Of a DNA stretch of 64,000 nt, positions 25,583-34,280 are shown piece by piece. The DNA lies in the NCBI RefSeq assembly GCF_001279775.1, contig NZ_LGDG01000240.1, positions 3,277 through 67,276 on the forward strand, read 5' to 3'. A program made the position numbers and the translations under genes. Source of the stretch: Streptomyces sp. MMG1533. Its GTDB lineage: Bacteria; Actinomycetota; Actinomycetes; Streptomycetales; Streptomycetaceae. How positions within the stretch are numbered: position 1 is the first letter of the stretch; every line of letters begins with the position of its first letter. The notes below the pieces were generated by a model. That model was not told the origin of the DNA and did no database searches. It saw only the letters and a program-made list of their open reading frames with translations.

Positions 25583-26485
25583 ATGTTGAACCTGGAGCGC
25601 CTGCGCACCCTCGACGCCCTCGCCCGGCACGGCTCGGTCAGCGGCGCGGCCGAGGGTCTGCACGTCACGACGTCGGCCGTCTCGCAGCAGATGTCCAAGC
25701 TGGAGCGGGAGGTCGGCCAGCAGCTCCTCGCCAAGAACGGGCGGGGGGTGCGGCTCACGGACGCGGGCCGACTGCTCGCCGAGCACGCGGCGCGCATCCT
25801 GTCGCAGGTCGAACTCGCCCAGTCCGACCTGGAGGCGCAGCGCGGACAGGTCGTCGGCGAGCTCAGACTCTCGGCGTTCCCGACGGCCGCGCGCGGCCTG
25901 TTCCCCACCGCGCTCGCCGCCCTGCGCACACAGCACCCGGCGCTGCGGATCCGCTCCTGCGAGCTGGAACCCGAGAGCGGCATCGCCGGGGTGATCCGCG
26001 GCGACCTCGACCTCGCGGTCGTCCTCGACTGGTACAACAAGCCGATGCCGCTGCCCGACGGCCTGGTCAAGGCGCATATCCTGGACGACCCCGCCGACGT
26101 GGCGCTGCCGGCCGGCCACCGGCTCGCGGACCGCGACGAGGTGGACCTCGCCGAGTTCGCCGAGGACGAGTGGATCACCTGGGGCGAGGGCGAGTTCTGC
26201 CACGAGTGGCTCATGTTCACGCTGCGCTCCAAGGGCATCGAGCCGATCGTCGGCCACCGCGCCGCCGAGACGCACACCCAACTCGGTCTGGTCGCGGCCG
26301 GGTTGGGGGTGTGCGTCGCCCCCTTGCTGGGACGGCACCCGATGCCCTCGGAAGTCGTCACCGTCCCGCTGAAGCAGCGGGTGCGCCGGCATGTGTACGT
26401 CGTCTGGCGCGCGGACGCCGACCGCCGCCCGTCGATCCGGGCGGCGGTGAAGGCACTCAAGTCGGCGGGCGAGAAGCTGGACTGA
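25583..26485 (+). CDS. LysR family transcriptional regulator
   Basis: LysR-type regulator of 300 aa with the N-terminal winged helix at about residues 1-60 (MLNLERLRTLDALARHGSVS, then HVTTSAVSQQMSKLEREVGQ) and a periplasmic-binding-type effector domain from about residue 90. The short divergent intergenic region (25521-25582) is AT-rich and should hold overlapping promoters and a LysR site. Its probable target is the divergent EamA exporter. Confidence 0.9.
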   Translation: MLNLERLRTLDALARHGSVSGAAEGLHVTTSAVSQQMSKLEREVGQQLLAKNGRGVRLTDAGRLLAEHAARILSQVELAQSDLEAQRGQVVGELRLSAFPTAARGLFPTALAALRTQHPALRIRSCELEPESGIAGVIRGDLDLAVVLDWYNKPMPLPDGLVKAHILDDPADVALPAGHRLADRDEVDLAEFAEDEWITWGEGEFCHEWLMFTLRSKGIEPIVGHRAAETHTQLGLVAAGLGVCVAPLLGRHPMPSEVVTVPLKQRVRRHVYVVWRADADRRPSIRAAVKALKSAGEKLD

Positions 26486-26491
26486 CCACAG

Positions 26492-26953
26492 CTACCCCAG
26501 CTTGCGGAAGTCCCAGGAGACGATCTTCTCCGGGGTCAGCCGGATCCACGCGTGCCGGCCGTCGTGCGGCATCTCGTCCAGCCGGAAGTTCTTGCGGGCG
26601 AACAGGGTCTCGGGCAGGTCGAGTTCCGCGCGCAGCTCCCCGGTGCGGGGAGCCTCGCCCACGAACTCCACGGTGCCGGACAGCTCGACGCCGCGCAGTT
26701 CGTCGTACTCCTCGCCCGTGTCCACCACGATCGCGACCCGCGGATCGCGCCGCAGATCGGTCCACCGCTTGCTGCGCACCACCGAGTAGAGCCACATCGA
26801 CGTGCCGTCCCAGGCGAACCAGAGCGTGCTCACGTGCGGGGCGCCGTCCGCGGACACGGTGGCGACCCGGCAGGTGCGCTGGCTGGTGAGGAACTCGTCC
26901 AGCTCACCCGGTGTCATCATGATCTTCCGGCCCCGGCGCTGAGTGACGGTCAT
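26492..26953 (-). CDS. PNPOx-like split-barrel flavoprotein
   Basis: Pyridoxamine 5'-phosphate oxidase-like protein of 153 aa, likely to bind FMN or coenzyme F420. The pattern CRVATVSADGAPHVSTLWFA followed by RSKRWTDLRRDPRVAIVVDT is typical. The ATG at 26953 follows GAGGGGG; an in-frame start seven codons earlier is less likely. It is convergent with the LysR gene (6 bp gap) and divergent from the isochorismatase-like gene across a palindrome-bearing region. Confidence 0.82.
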   Translation of the reverse strand: MTVTQRRGRKIMMTPGELDEFLTSQRTCRVATVSADGAPHVSTLWFAWDGTSMWLYSVVRSKRWTDLRRDPRVAIVVDTGEEYDELRGVELSGTVEFVGEAPRTGELRAELDLPETLFARKNFRLDEMPHDGRHAWIRLTPEKIVSWDFRKLG

Positions 26954-26978
26954 GCGGCCCCCTCTTTCTCCCACGTCG

Positions 26979-27000
26979 TGTCAGAGGAGATCCTCTGACA
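26979..27000. promoter_or_regulatory. 22-bp palindrome in divergent promoter region
   Basis: TGTCAGAGGA and its exact reverse complement TCCTCTGACA flank GA. It lies in the 136-bp gap between the divergent flavoprotein and isochorismatase-like genes, with a partial copy (CGTCAG...GACGTC) just to the right. It is probably an operator for a dimeric repressor such as a GntR-family protein; no such gene is adjacent. Confidence 0.65.
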
Positions 27001-27089
27001 TCACGTCAGAAAAGGATGAGACGTCTTCCGTCCCCGCGCAATGGTGGCTAGTCTCACCCGCCCGACACCGTCGGTGACAAGGGGGATTC

Positions 27090-27740
27090 ATGCCGTCGTA
27101 CGACCGGCTCCGCGAGCTCCTCGACCCCGCGACCACCGTCCTGCTCACCGTCGAGTGCCAGCAGGGCGTGGTCGGCCCCGACGGCGCCCTGCCCGAACTG
27201 GCCGACGAGGCACGCTCGTCGGGCGCCCTCGCCAACGTCGCCCGGCTGGTCGCCGCCGCGCACGAGGGCGGCGTCCAGGTGATCCACGCGATCGCCGAGC
27301 GCCGCCCCGACGGCCGCGGCGCCGGCCGCAACGCCCGCCTGTTCCGCGCCGCCGAACGGCTGCCCGTCCAGCAGCTGTCCGGCACCACCGCGGTGCGCCC
27401 GGCGGCGCCGATCGAGGTCGCCGAGGAGGACTTCGTCGTACGACGGCTGCACGGGCTGTCGCCGATCCAGGGCACCGAGGTCGACGCCCTGCTGCGCAAC
27501 CTGGGCTGCCGCACGCTGATCGTGACCGGGGTCTCGGCCAACGTGGCCATCCCCAACACCGTCTTCGACGCCGTGAACCGCGGCTACACCGCCGTCGTGC
27601 CGACGGATGCCATCGCGGGGGTGCCCTCCGACTACACCCCCGCGATGATCCGCCACACGCTCGCCCTGGTTGCCACGCTCGCGACCACCGACGAGGTGCT
27701 GTCCTGCATGAAGCGGCCACGCCGTACCGGACGCGCCTGA
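27090..27740 (+). CDS. Isochorismatase-like protein with altered active site
   Basis: Protein of the isochorismatase/cysteine hydrolase fold (216 aa). The fold is plain from TVLLTVECQQGVVGPDG, IQGTEVDALLRNLGCRTLIVTG and VFDAVNRGYTAVVPTDAIAG. The catalytic triad seems changed: the usual Asp of the first strand is Glu22, the Lys position holds Arg (VVRR, 117-119), and the Cys of the NVCV motif is Ala153 in NVAIP. It may therefore be a binding protein or use different chemistry. The ATG at 27090 follows AAGGGGG. Confidence 0.8.
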   Translation: MPSYDRLRELLDPATTVLLTVECQQGVVGPDGALPELADEARSSGALANVARLVAAAHEGGVQVIHAIAERRPDGRGAGRNARLFRAAERLPVQQLSGTTAVRPAAPIEVAEEDFVVRRLHGLSPIQGTEVDALLRNLGCRTLIVTGVSANVAIPNTVFDAVNRGYTAVVPTDAIAGVPSDYTPAMIRHTLALVATLATTDEVLSCMKRPRRTGRA

Positions 27741-27744
27741 CGGC

Positions 27745-28161
27745 TCACGCGAGTTCGATGGAGTCCCCGCTCACGGTGATCTTCTCGGCGGGCAGCGCCT
27801 GGGTCGCCGGCCCCTTCTGCACACTGCCGTCGTTGACGGAGAACTCGCTCTTGTGGCACGGACAGGTGATGACACCGTTGGCGATGCCCGTCACCGCGCA
27901 GCCCTGATGGGTGCACTTGGACGAGAACGCCTTGAAGGTGCCCGCCGACGGCTGGGTGACCACCACGCCCTGCTCCTTGTAGATCTTGCCCCCACCCTCC
28001 GGAATGTCCGACGTCTTCCCGAGGACGGTGCCCGACGACGACTCGGACTCGTCGTCCGACCCGCACGAGCTCAGCGCGACGGAGATCCCTGCCGCGCCGA
28101 CCGCCGCCACGACGGTTCGACGGGAGGGTGCCCCAACGGGCGGAAGCGGTTCGCTGGTCAT
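27745..28161 (-). CDS. Rieske [2Fe-2S] lipoprotein
   Basis: Small exported iron-sulphur protein (138 aa). It has a Tat-type signal (PSRRTVVAAVGAAG), a lipobox ending in Cys33 (ALSSC) and a Ser/Glu-rich linker. The Rieske domain has cluster ligands Cys83 and His85 in CTHQGC and Cys100 and His103 in CPCH; Cys88 and Cys102 would form the usual disulphide. It is much shorter than the bc1 complex subunit and stands alone, so it is probably an electron carrier on the outer face of the membrane. The partner is unknown. Confidence 0.9.
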   Translation of the reverse strand: MTSEPLPPVGAPSRRTVVAAVGAAGISVALSSCGSDDESESSSGTVLGKTSDIPEGGGKIYKEQGVVVTQPSAGTFKAFSSKCTHQGCAVTGIANGVITCPCHKSEFSVNDGSVQKGPATQALPAEKITVSGDSIELA

Positions 28162-28256
28162 CCTGACGTCCCTTCCACGGATGCCTCGTGATCTGCACAG
28201 AGGTACGGTCCGGGGGCAGGCGCCGTTCAGGGGTCGCGGAGATCTAATCTGGGGCG

Positions 28257-29012
28257 ATGCTCAAGGAAGTCATCGCGACCCGCTACATCACGCCCCTGCG
28301 TGAGGGCGGCTCGCTGCCGGGGCTCGTCGAGGCCGACGACCGCGGGACCTACGTCATGAAGTTCACCGGCGCCGGGCAGGGCCGCAAGACACTGGTCGCC
28401 GAGGTCGTGTGCGGGGAACTCGCCCGGCGGCTCGGCTTCCGGGTGCCGCGCCTCGTGACGATCGGGCTCGACCCGGTACTGGGACTCGCCGAGCCCGATC
28501 AGGAGGTGCAACAACTCCTCAGATCCAGCGGAGGGTGCAACCTCGGGATGGACTTCCTCTCCGGCGCCCTCGGCTTCGACCCCCTCGCTTTCACGGTGAG
28601 CCCCGAGGAGGCCGGCCGGATCGTCTGGTTCGACGCACTGGTCAACAACGTCGACCGCTCCTGGCGCAACCCCAACCTGCTGATGTGGCACGGTGAGTTG
28701 TGGCTCATCGACCACGGCGCGACCATGATCTGGCACCACAACTGGCCCGGCGCCGAGGCGTCCGCCGCGCGGCCCTACGACATCTCGGACCACGCCCTGA
28801 AGCCCTTCGCCCCGGATGTCGCCGAGGCGGCCGCGCAACTGGCACCGCTGGTCACCGAGGAACTCCTCGCCGAGGTCACCGCCGAGATCCCGGACGTCTG
28901 GCTGACCGACGAGCCAGGCTTCGACACGCCCGACGACCTCCGCCAGGCCTACGCGCGGCCCCTTCTCGCGCGCGCGGCCACCGTCCACGAGCGCATCCAG
29001 GGGGACAAGTGA
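28257..29012 (+). CDS. HipA-family kinase-like protein
   Basis: Protein of 251 aa resembling the compact HipA-like kinase family. Visible elements are GTYVMKFTGAGQGRKTLVAE with the nucleotide-binding Lys, WFDALVNNVDRSWRNPNLLM with the catalytic Asp/Asn set, and LWLIDHGATMIW with the metal-binding Asp. It lacks the HipA N-terminal domain and no HipB gene is near, so it need not be a toxin. Its stop overlaps the GTG of the DUF3037 gene, and the two are presumably expressed together. Confidence 0.82.
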   Translation: MLKEVIATRYITPLREGGSLPGLVEADDRGTYVMKFTGAGQGRKTLVAEVVCGELARRLGFRVPRLVTIGLDPVLGLAEPDQEVQQLLRSSGGCNLGMDFLSGALGFDPLAFTVSPEEAGRIVWFDALVNNVDRSWRNPNLLMWHGELWLIDHGATMIWHHNWPGAEASAARPYDISDHALKPFAPDVAEAAAQLAPLVTEELLAEVTAEIPDVWLTDEPGFDTPDDLRQAYARPLLARAATVHERIQGDK

Positions 29013-29392
29013 GCGAGCGGGACGTCTTCGAGTACGCGCTGCTGCGGGTCGTACCCCGGATCGAGCGCGGCGAGTGCATCAACGCCGGGGTGCTCGTGTA
29101 CTGCCGTGCCAAGTCGTACGTCGGCGTGCGCACCCACCTCGACGAGGCGAAGCTGCTGGTCCTCGACCCGGACGCGGACGTGGCCGGCGTGCGGGCCGCC
29201 CTCCGGGCCGTCGAGGGTGTCTGCACGGGCGGCGAAGCGGCAGGTCAGGCCGCCCGCGACGACGCCGGACGGCGCTTTCGCTGGCTGATCGCGCCGCGCT
29301 CGACGGTCGTCCAGCCCGGTCCGGTGCACACCGGGCTCACCGCCGATCCGGCGGCCGAGCCGGAGCGGTTGCTGAATCTCCTGGTGAGGTAA
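29009..29392 (+). CDS. DUF3037 domain protein
   Basis: Protein of 127 aa beginning VSERDVFEYALLRVVPRIER and continuing GECINAGVLVYCRAKSYVGV, which matches my recollection of DUF3037. Function is unknown. The GTG at 29009 overlaps the stop of the HipA-like gene (GTGA). I recall such proteins being found next to HipA-like kinases, which suggests a joint role. Confidence 0.8.
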   Translation: MSERDVFEYALLRVVPRIERGECINAGVLVYCRAKSYVGVRTHLDEAKLLVLDPDADVAGVRAALRAVEGVCTGGEAAGQAARDDAGRRFRWLIAPRSTVVQPGPVHTGLTADPAAEPERLLNLLVR

Positions 29393-29417
29393 TGGATCAC
29401 ACCCGGCTCGTATGACG

Positions 29418-29446
29418 TTGACACCGGGTGCCAGGGCTTCTAGCGT
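29418..29446 (+). promoter_or_regulatory. Consensus promoter of the SDR pair
   Basis: TTGACA (29418-29423) and TAGCGT (29441-29446) are 17 bp apart, a near-perfect vegetative promoter. About 20 bp downstream TAAGCG-GT-CGCTCA (29465-29478) is a near-palindrome of the kind bound by TetR-type repressors. Confidence 0.7.
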
Positions 29447-29517
29447 CACGTCTGCTGAAGGTACTAAGCGGTCGCTCACCAGATGGGCGTCCTTCTCGAG
29501 GGCGAGGAGAACCAGCA

Positions 29518-30279
29518 ATGTCCACCACTGAGCAGCGGGTCGCCGTGGTCACCGGCGGAGCGCGCGGCATCGGCGCCGCCACCGCCGTACGACTGGCCGC
29601 CGAGGGTCGCGCGGTCGCCGTGATCGACCTGGACGAGGCCGCCTGCAAGGACACCGTGGAGAAGATCACCGCGGCCGGCGGCAAGGCGATCGCGGTCGGC
29701 GCGGACGTCTCCGACGAGGCCCAGGTCGAGGCGGCCGTCGCGCGCGTCGTCGCGGAGCTCGGCGCCCCGACGATCCTCGTCAACAACGCGGGCGTGCTCC
29801 GCGACAACCTGCTGTTCAAGATGAGCGTCTCCGACTGGGACACCGTCCTGAACGTGCACCTGCGCGGCTCGTTCCTGATGACCAAGGCCGTCCAGAAGCA
29901 CATGGTGGACGCAGGCTTCGGCCGGGTCGTCAACCTCTCCTCGTCCTCCGCGCTCGGCAACCGCGGCCAGGCCAACTACTCCGCCGCCAAGGCCGGTCTG
30001 CAGGGCTTCACCAAGACCCTCGCCATCGAGCTCGGCAAGTTCGGCATCACCGCCAACGCCGTCGCCCCCGGCTTCATCGCCACCGACATGACCGCCGCGA
30101 CGGCCGCCCGGGTCGGCATGGGCTTCGAGGAGTTCAAGGCCGCGGCCGCCACCCAGATCCCCGTGGCCCGCGTCGGCGAGCCCGACGACATCGCCAACGC
30201 CATCGCCTTCTTCACGAACGAGGCCGCAGGCTTCGTCTCCGGCCAGGTGCTGTACGTCGCCGGCGGACCGCTCGACTAG
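29518..30279 (+). CDS. fabG: 3-oxoacyl-ACP reductase-type SDR (FabG-like)
   Basis: Short-chain dehydrogenase/reductase of 253 aa closest in pattern to FabG. The cofactor loop reads TGGARGIGAAT, the NNAG motif lies in ILVNNAGVLRDNLLFKM, and the catalytic Ser and Tyr/Lys lie in VNLSSSSALGNRGQANYSAAKAG. It would reduce a 3-oxoacyl thioester with NADPH. The ATG at 29518 follows AGGAGAAC. With the next SDR 12 bp downstream it forms a two-gene operon, so a role in fatty acid breakdown or polyketide tailoring is also possible. Confidence 0.87.
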   Translation: MSTTEQRVAVVTGGARGIGAATAVRLAAEGRAVAVIDLDEAACKDTVEKITAAGGKAIAVGADVSDEAQVEAAVARVVAELGAPTILVNNAGVLRDNLLFKMSVSDWDTVLNVHLRGSFLMTKAVQKHMVDAGFGRVVNLSSSSALGNRGQANYSAAKAGLQGFTKTLAIELGKFGITANAVAPGFIATDMTAATAARVGMGFEEFKAAAATQIPVARVGEPDDIANAIAFFTNEAAGFVSGQVLYVAGGPLD

Positions 30280-30291
30280 GGGATCAGGAAC

Positions 30292-31047
30292 ATGACTTCG
30301 GAACTCTCCGGCAAGGTCGCGCTCGTCACGGGCGCCAGCCGCGGCATCGGTTACGGCGTCGCCGAGGCGCTCATCGCGCGCGGCGACCGCGTCTGCATCA
30401 CCGGGCGCAACGAGGACGCCCTCAAGGAGGCCGTCGAGCAGCTCGGCGCCGACCGGGTCATCGGCGTCGCGGGCAAGGCCCACGACGAGGCCCACCAGGC
30501 CGTCGCCGTCGAGCGCACGATGGAGGCCTTCGGCCGCGTCGACTACCTGGTCAACAACGCCGGTACCAACCCGGTGTTCGGGCCGATCGCCGACCTCGAC
30601 CTGGACGTCGCCCGCAAGGTGTTCGAGACCAACGTGGTCTCGGCCCTCGGCTTCGCGCAGAAGACCTGGCACGCCTGGCAGAAGGACAACGGCGGCGCGA
30701 TCGTCAACATCGCCTCCGTCGCGGGCGTCTCCGCCTCGCCCTTCATCGGCGCCTACGGCATCAGCAAGGCCGCGATGATCAACCTGACCCTCCAGCTGGC
30801 GCACGAGTACGCGCCCAAGGTGCGGGTCAACGCGATCGCTCCGGCCGTCGTGAAGACCAAGTTCGCGCAGGCCCTGTACGAGGGCCGCGAAGCGGAGGCC
30901 GCCGCGGCCTACCCGCTGGCCCGCCTCGGCGTGCCTTCCGACATCGGCGGCGCCGCCGCGTTCCTCACGTCGGAACAGTCCGACTGGATCACCGGCCAGA
31001 CGCTCGTCGTCGACGGCGGCATCTTCTTGAACGCCGGCGTGGGCTGA
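30292..31047 (+). CDS. SDR family oxidoreductase
   Basis: Second short-chain dehydrogenase/reductase (251 aa) in the same operon. It has TGASRGIGYG for cofactor binding, YLVNNAGTNPVFGPI, and the catalytic YGISKAAMINL segment. The C-terminus ends DGGIFLNAGVG. The substrate is unknown; pairing with a FabG-like enzyme suggests a linked two-step oxidation or reduction of an acyl compound. The ATG follows GGATCAGGAAC. Confidence 0.87.
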   Translation: MTSELSGKVALVTGASRGIGYGVAEALIARGDRVCITGRNEDALKEAVEQLGADRVIGVAGKAHDEAHQAVAVERTMEAFGRVDYLVNNAGTNPVFGPIADLDLDVARKVFETNVVSALGFAQKTWHAWQKDNGGAIVNIASVAGVSASPFIGAYGISKAAMINLTLQLAHEYAPKVRVNAIAPAVVKTKFAQALYEGREAEAAAAYPLARLGVPSDIGGAAAFLTSEQSDWITGQTLVVDGGIFLNAGVG

Positions 31048-31060
31048 CGTCCAGGTGATC

Positions 31061-31101
31061 TCGGCACGGGCGCCCGTTGACGGAAACGGCGCCCGTGCCG
31101 A
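31061..31101 (+). terminator. Terminator of the SDR operon
   Basis: TCGGCACGGGCGCC (31061-31074) pairs perfectly with GGCGCCCGTGCCGA (31088-31101) across a 13-base loop, shortly after the second SDR stop. Confidence 0.88.
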
Positions 31102-31240
31102 CATACAGAACCCTCACAGAGCCATGACAACGTCGTCATAAGCGAATCGATCAAGAGAGCGATTCCCCGGGAGGTTCAGTCGGCGGAGCGCTGCGGTATG
31201 GTCTGCCGACATTTGGTACGGCATTTCGAGGAGCAAGCGC

Positions 31241-32821
31241 GTGTTCATCCGGAACCGATACCTGCCGCCGCTCGCGGCCCTGGCGTCCATATCCATGGTG
31301 GCCGGATGTGGTGTGTTCTCCTCGGACGCCTCCGGAGACGAGGCGCCGGTCGTGGTGGGAACCACCAGTGCTCCGGCCACGCTGGATCCCGCGGCTTCCT
31401 GGGACAACTCCTGGGAACTGTTCCGCAATGTGTACCAAACACTCCTGAACTACTCTCCCGGTGGGGCCGAGCCCGAGCCCGACGCCGCCGAGAGCTGTGG
31501 TTTCACGGACGGGTCGAGCACCGTGTACAGCTGCAAGCTGCGCAAGGGCCTGAAGTTCTCCGACGGGCACGCCCTGGACGCCAAGGCCGTCAAGTACTCG
31601 ATCGACCGGATCAAGAAGATCAACGTCAACGGCGGTCCCGCGGGTCTGCTGGGAACTCTCTCCCGGGTGCAGGTGAAGAGTGACCGTGAGGTCGTCTTCC
31701 ACCTCAGCCAGCCCGACGCCACCTTCCCCCTGGTGCTGACCACGCCCGCCATGTCGATCGTGGATCCCGAGGAGTACCCCGCGGACGCGCTCCGCAAGGA
31801 CGGAAAGATCAGCGGCTCGGGGCCCTACAGCCTTGCTTCCTTCGAGGAGGGCAAGAAGGCCGAGCTCGTCCGCAACGACAACTACAAGGGCATAGCGGAC
31901 CGCAAGAACAGCGCCGTCACCATCCGCTACTTCCAGAAGTCGGACGAGATGGTCAAGGCCCTCAAGGACAAGGAGATCGCGGTCATCTATCGCGGTCTCG
32001 GCGCCTCGGACACCGTGGACCTCCAGACCAACCAGAAGGCGGAGGGGCTCCAGCTCGTCGAGAACCCCACCACCGAGATCAGTTACCTGGTTTTCAACCC
32101 CAGCGACCCGTGGGCCGCTAAGCCCGCGGTCCGCAAGGCGGTCGCCCAGGTCATCGACCGCCCGGCGCTCGCGCACAACGTCTACAAGGACACCGTCGAG
32201 CCGCTGTACTCCATGGTCCCCAGGGGGCTGGTGGGCCACACCACGGGCTTCTTCGACGACTTCGGGGCCCCCAGCGTGCCCAAGGCCGAGCAGATCCTCA
32301 AGGAAGCGGGCATCACCGATCGCGTCCCGCTGACGCTCTGGTACACGAGCGACCGCTACGGCTCGACGACCAAGCCCGCCTTCGAGGAGCTGAAGCGACA
32401 GCTGGAGGCCTCCGACCTGTTCAAGGTCACCCTCAAGAGCCGCCCCTGGAAGAGCTACGTGGAGGGGTACCAGAAGGGCGAGTACCCGGTGTTCGGGCGC
32501 GGCTGGTTCCCCGACTTCAACGACGCCGACAACTTCATCGCGCCCTTCGTGGGTGAGCAGAACGCGCTCGGTACCCCGTACGAAGCGCCGGAGATCACCA
32601 ACAAGCTGCTGCCGGAGTCGCGCGCGGAGAGTGACCGTGGGGCCGTGGCCGAGCAGGTCAAGGAGGCCCAGCAGATCTTCGTGGACGACGTGCGGCTGCT
32701 GCCCCTGTGGCAGGGCAAGCAGTACGTGGCCGCGAACGAGGAGATCGCCGGTCTGGAGAAGGTCATCGACCCGGCGACGATGATGGACATGTGGGAGCTG
32801 TACTGGAAGGCCAGCTGGTAG
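31241..32821 (+). CDS. Family-5 peptide-type ABC substrate-binding lipoprotein
   Basis: Extracytoplasmic solute-binding protein of the DppA/OppA type (526 aa). The signal peptide ends in the lipobox VAGC (Cys23). The family-5 pattern starts VVVGTTSAPATLDPAASWDN and includes YSCKLRKGLKFSDGHALDAK. No permease or ATPase gene is adjacent, so it must work with a system encoded elsewhere or have a sensing role. The GTG at 31241 follows CGAGGAGC. A plausible -10 box, TATGGT, lies at about 31196. Confidence 0.88.
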   Translation: MFIRNRYLPPLAALASISMVAGCGVFSSDASGDEAPVVVGTTSAPATLDPAASWDNSWELFRNVYQTLLNYSPGGAEPEPDAAESCGFTDGSSTVYSCKLRKGLKFSDGHALDAKAVKYSIDRIKKINVNGGPAGLLGTLSRVQVKSDREVVFHLSQPDATFPLVLTTPAMSIVDPEEYPADALRKDGKISGSGPYSLASFEEGKKAELVRNDNYKGIADRKNSAVTIRYFQKSDEMVKALKDKEIAVIYRGLGASDTVDLQTNQKAEGLQLVENPTTEISYLVFNPSDPWAAKPAVRKAVAQVIDRPALAHNVYKDTVEPLYSMVPRGLVGHTTGFFDDFGAPSVPKAEQILKEAGITDRVPLTLWYTSDRYGSTTKPAFEELKRQLEASDLFKVTLKSRPWKSYVEGYQKGEYPVFGRGWFPDFNDADNFIAPFVGEQNALGTPYEAPEITNKLLPESRAESDRGAVAEQVKEAQQIFVDDVRLLPLWQGKQYVAANEEIAGLEKVIDPATMMDMWELYWKASW

Positions 32822-32950
32822 GGGGCCGGTTGCGCGGTCCGCGGGGCCGGCTGTCAGTGGCCGCCTGTAGGTTCTGAGACCTGGAGGCGACCGCGCACCG
32901 CACACCGGTGCGGCCGCACCACAGTGACCGCACACCGTAAGGAAGTTGAC

Positions 32951-33634
32951 GTGACCGACATCGCCATGCTGCCCGAGTCCTGGCGCGGGGTCCTGGGCGA
33001 CGAACTGCAGCAGCCCTACTTCAAGGAACTGACGGAGTTCGTCGAGGAGGAGCGGGTGAAGGGTCCCGTCCATCCTCCGCGCGAGGAGGTCTTCGCCGCG
33101 CTGGACGCGACACCGTACGAGCGGGTGAAGGTCCTCGTCCTCGGCCAGGATCCGTACCACGGCGAGGGCCAGGGCCACGGCCTGTGCTTCTCGGTCCGTC
33201 CCGGGGTGAAGACCCCGCCTTCGCTGCGCAACATCTACAAGGAGATGAAGGAGGAGCTCGGGCTGGAGGTCCCGGACAACGGCTATCTGATGCCGTGGGC
33301 CCGGCAGGGCGTCCTGCTGCTCAATGCGGTCCTCACGGTCCGGGGCGGCGAGGCCAACTCGCACAAGGGCCGGGGTTGGGAGAAGTTCACCGACGCGGTG
33401 ATCCGCGCGGTGGCCGACCGGCCCGACCCGGCGGTCTTCGTGCTGTGGGGCAACTACGCACAGAAGAAGCTCCCCCTGATCGACGAGACCCGCCACGTGG
33501 TGATCAAGGGCGCCCACCCTTCCCCGCTGTCCGCCAAGAAGTTCTTCGGCTCCCGCCCGTTCACGCAGATCAACGAGGCGGTCGCCCGCCAGGGGCACGA
33601 GCCCGTCGACTGGACCATCCCGAACCTGGGCTGA
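32951..33634 (+). CDS. ung: Uracil-DNA glycosylase
   Basis: Family-1 uracil-DNA glycosylase (227 aa) that removes uracil from DNA to start base-excision repair. The water-activating motif GQDPYH is at residues 65-70 with Asp67, and the DNA-intercalating HPSPLS motif is at 189-194 with His189. The length is normal for the family. The GTG at 32951 follows AAGGAAG at a good distance. It appears to be a single gene. Confidence 0.95.
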   Translation: MTDIAMLPESWRGVLGDELQQPYFKELTEFVEEERVKGPVHPPREEVFAALDATPYERVKVLVLGQDPYHGEGQGHGLCFSVRPGVKTPPSLRNIYKEMKEELGLEVPDNGYLMPWARQGVLLLNAVLTVRGGEANSHKGRGWEKFTDAVIRAVADRPDPAVFVLWGNYAQKKLPLIDETRHVVIKGAHPSPLSAKKFFGSRPFTQINEAVARQGHEPVDWTIPNLG

Positions 33635-33745
33635 CCCCCCGCCGGGCCGGTTCCCCGCCGAACCGGCCCGGTGCCGCCTGACCGGGATTGTCGGTGGCGG
33701 CGGTTAGCGTCGGCAGGGACAGTCGGCGAGGGTGCGGAGGACACG

Positions 33746-34237
33746 GTGGCGGAGCAGCAGGAGCAGGCGAGCGCGGATGCCGTGATGACGCGGATCGGGC
33801 AGGTCGTGATGCTGCATCACGCGGGGGACCGCGAGGAGGCCCGGCAGCGGTTCCTGGGCCTGTGGGCGGAGATCGGTGAGGACGGCGACCCGTTGCACCG
33901 CTGCACGCTGGCCCACTACATGGCCGACACCCAGGACGACCCGTTCGACGAACTCGCCTGGGACCTGAGAGCCCTGACGGCCGCGGAGGAGCTGACCGAG
34001 GACCGGCTCCGTGAGCACGAGGGAGCGCTCGCCGTGCGGGCGCTGTACCCGTCGCTGCATCTGAACCTGGCCGCCGACTATGTGAAGCTCGGCCGCACGG
34101 AGGCCGCCCGCACCCATCTGCGCCGGGCGCGGGGAGCGTCCGACGCCCTGGGCGACGACGGCTACGGGGACGGGGTGCGGGGGGCGATCAGCCGGCTGGC
34201 GCTGCGGCTCGGCGAAGGGGGCGCCTCCCGCGAGTGA
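33746..34237 (+). CDS. TPR-like hypothetical protein
   Basis: Soluble 163-aa protein built of helices. The pattern IGQVVMLHHAGDREEARQRF, CTLAHYMADTQDDPFDELAW and LHLNLAADYVKLGRTEAART resembles tetratricopeptide repeats, which mediate protein contacts. The GTG at 33746 follows GGAGGA. No specific function can be given. It converges on a lipoprotein gene. Confidence 0.78.
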   Translation: MAEQQEQASADAVMTRIGQVVMLHHAGDREEARQRFLGLWAEIGEDGDPLHRCTLAHYMADTQDDPFDELAWDLRALTAAEELTEDRLREHEGALAVRALYPSLHLNLAADYVKLGRTEAARTHLRRARGASDALGDDGYGDGVRGAISRLALRLGEGGASRE

Positions 34238-34280
34238 GCGTGCGGGCCGCCCCGGCACCGGTCGGAGCGCGGCTGTCGGC

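Noticed and set aside
29518..31047. The two SDR genes as part of a polyketide cluster
   Set aside because: No ketosynthase, acyl carrier protein or tailoring genes are nearby, and neighbouring genes are unrelated.
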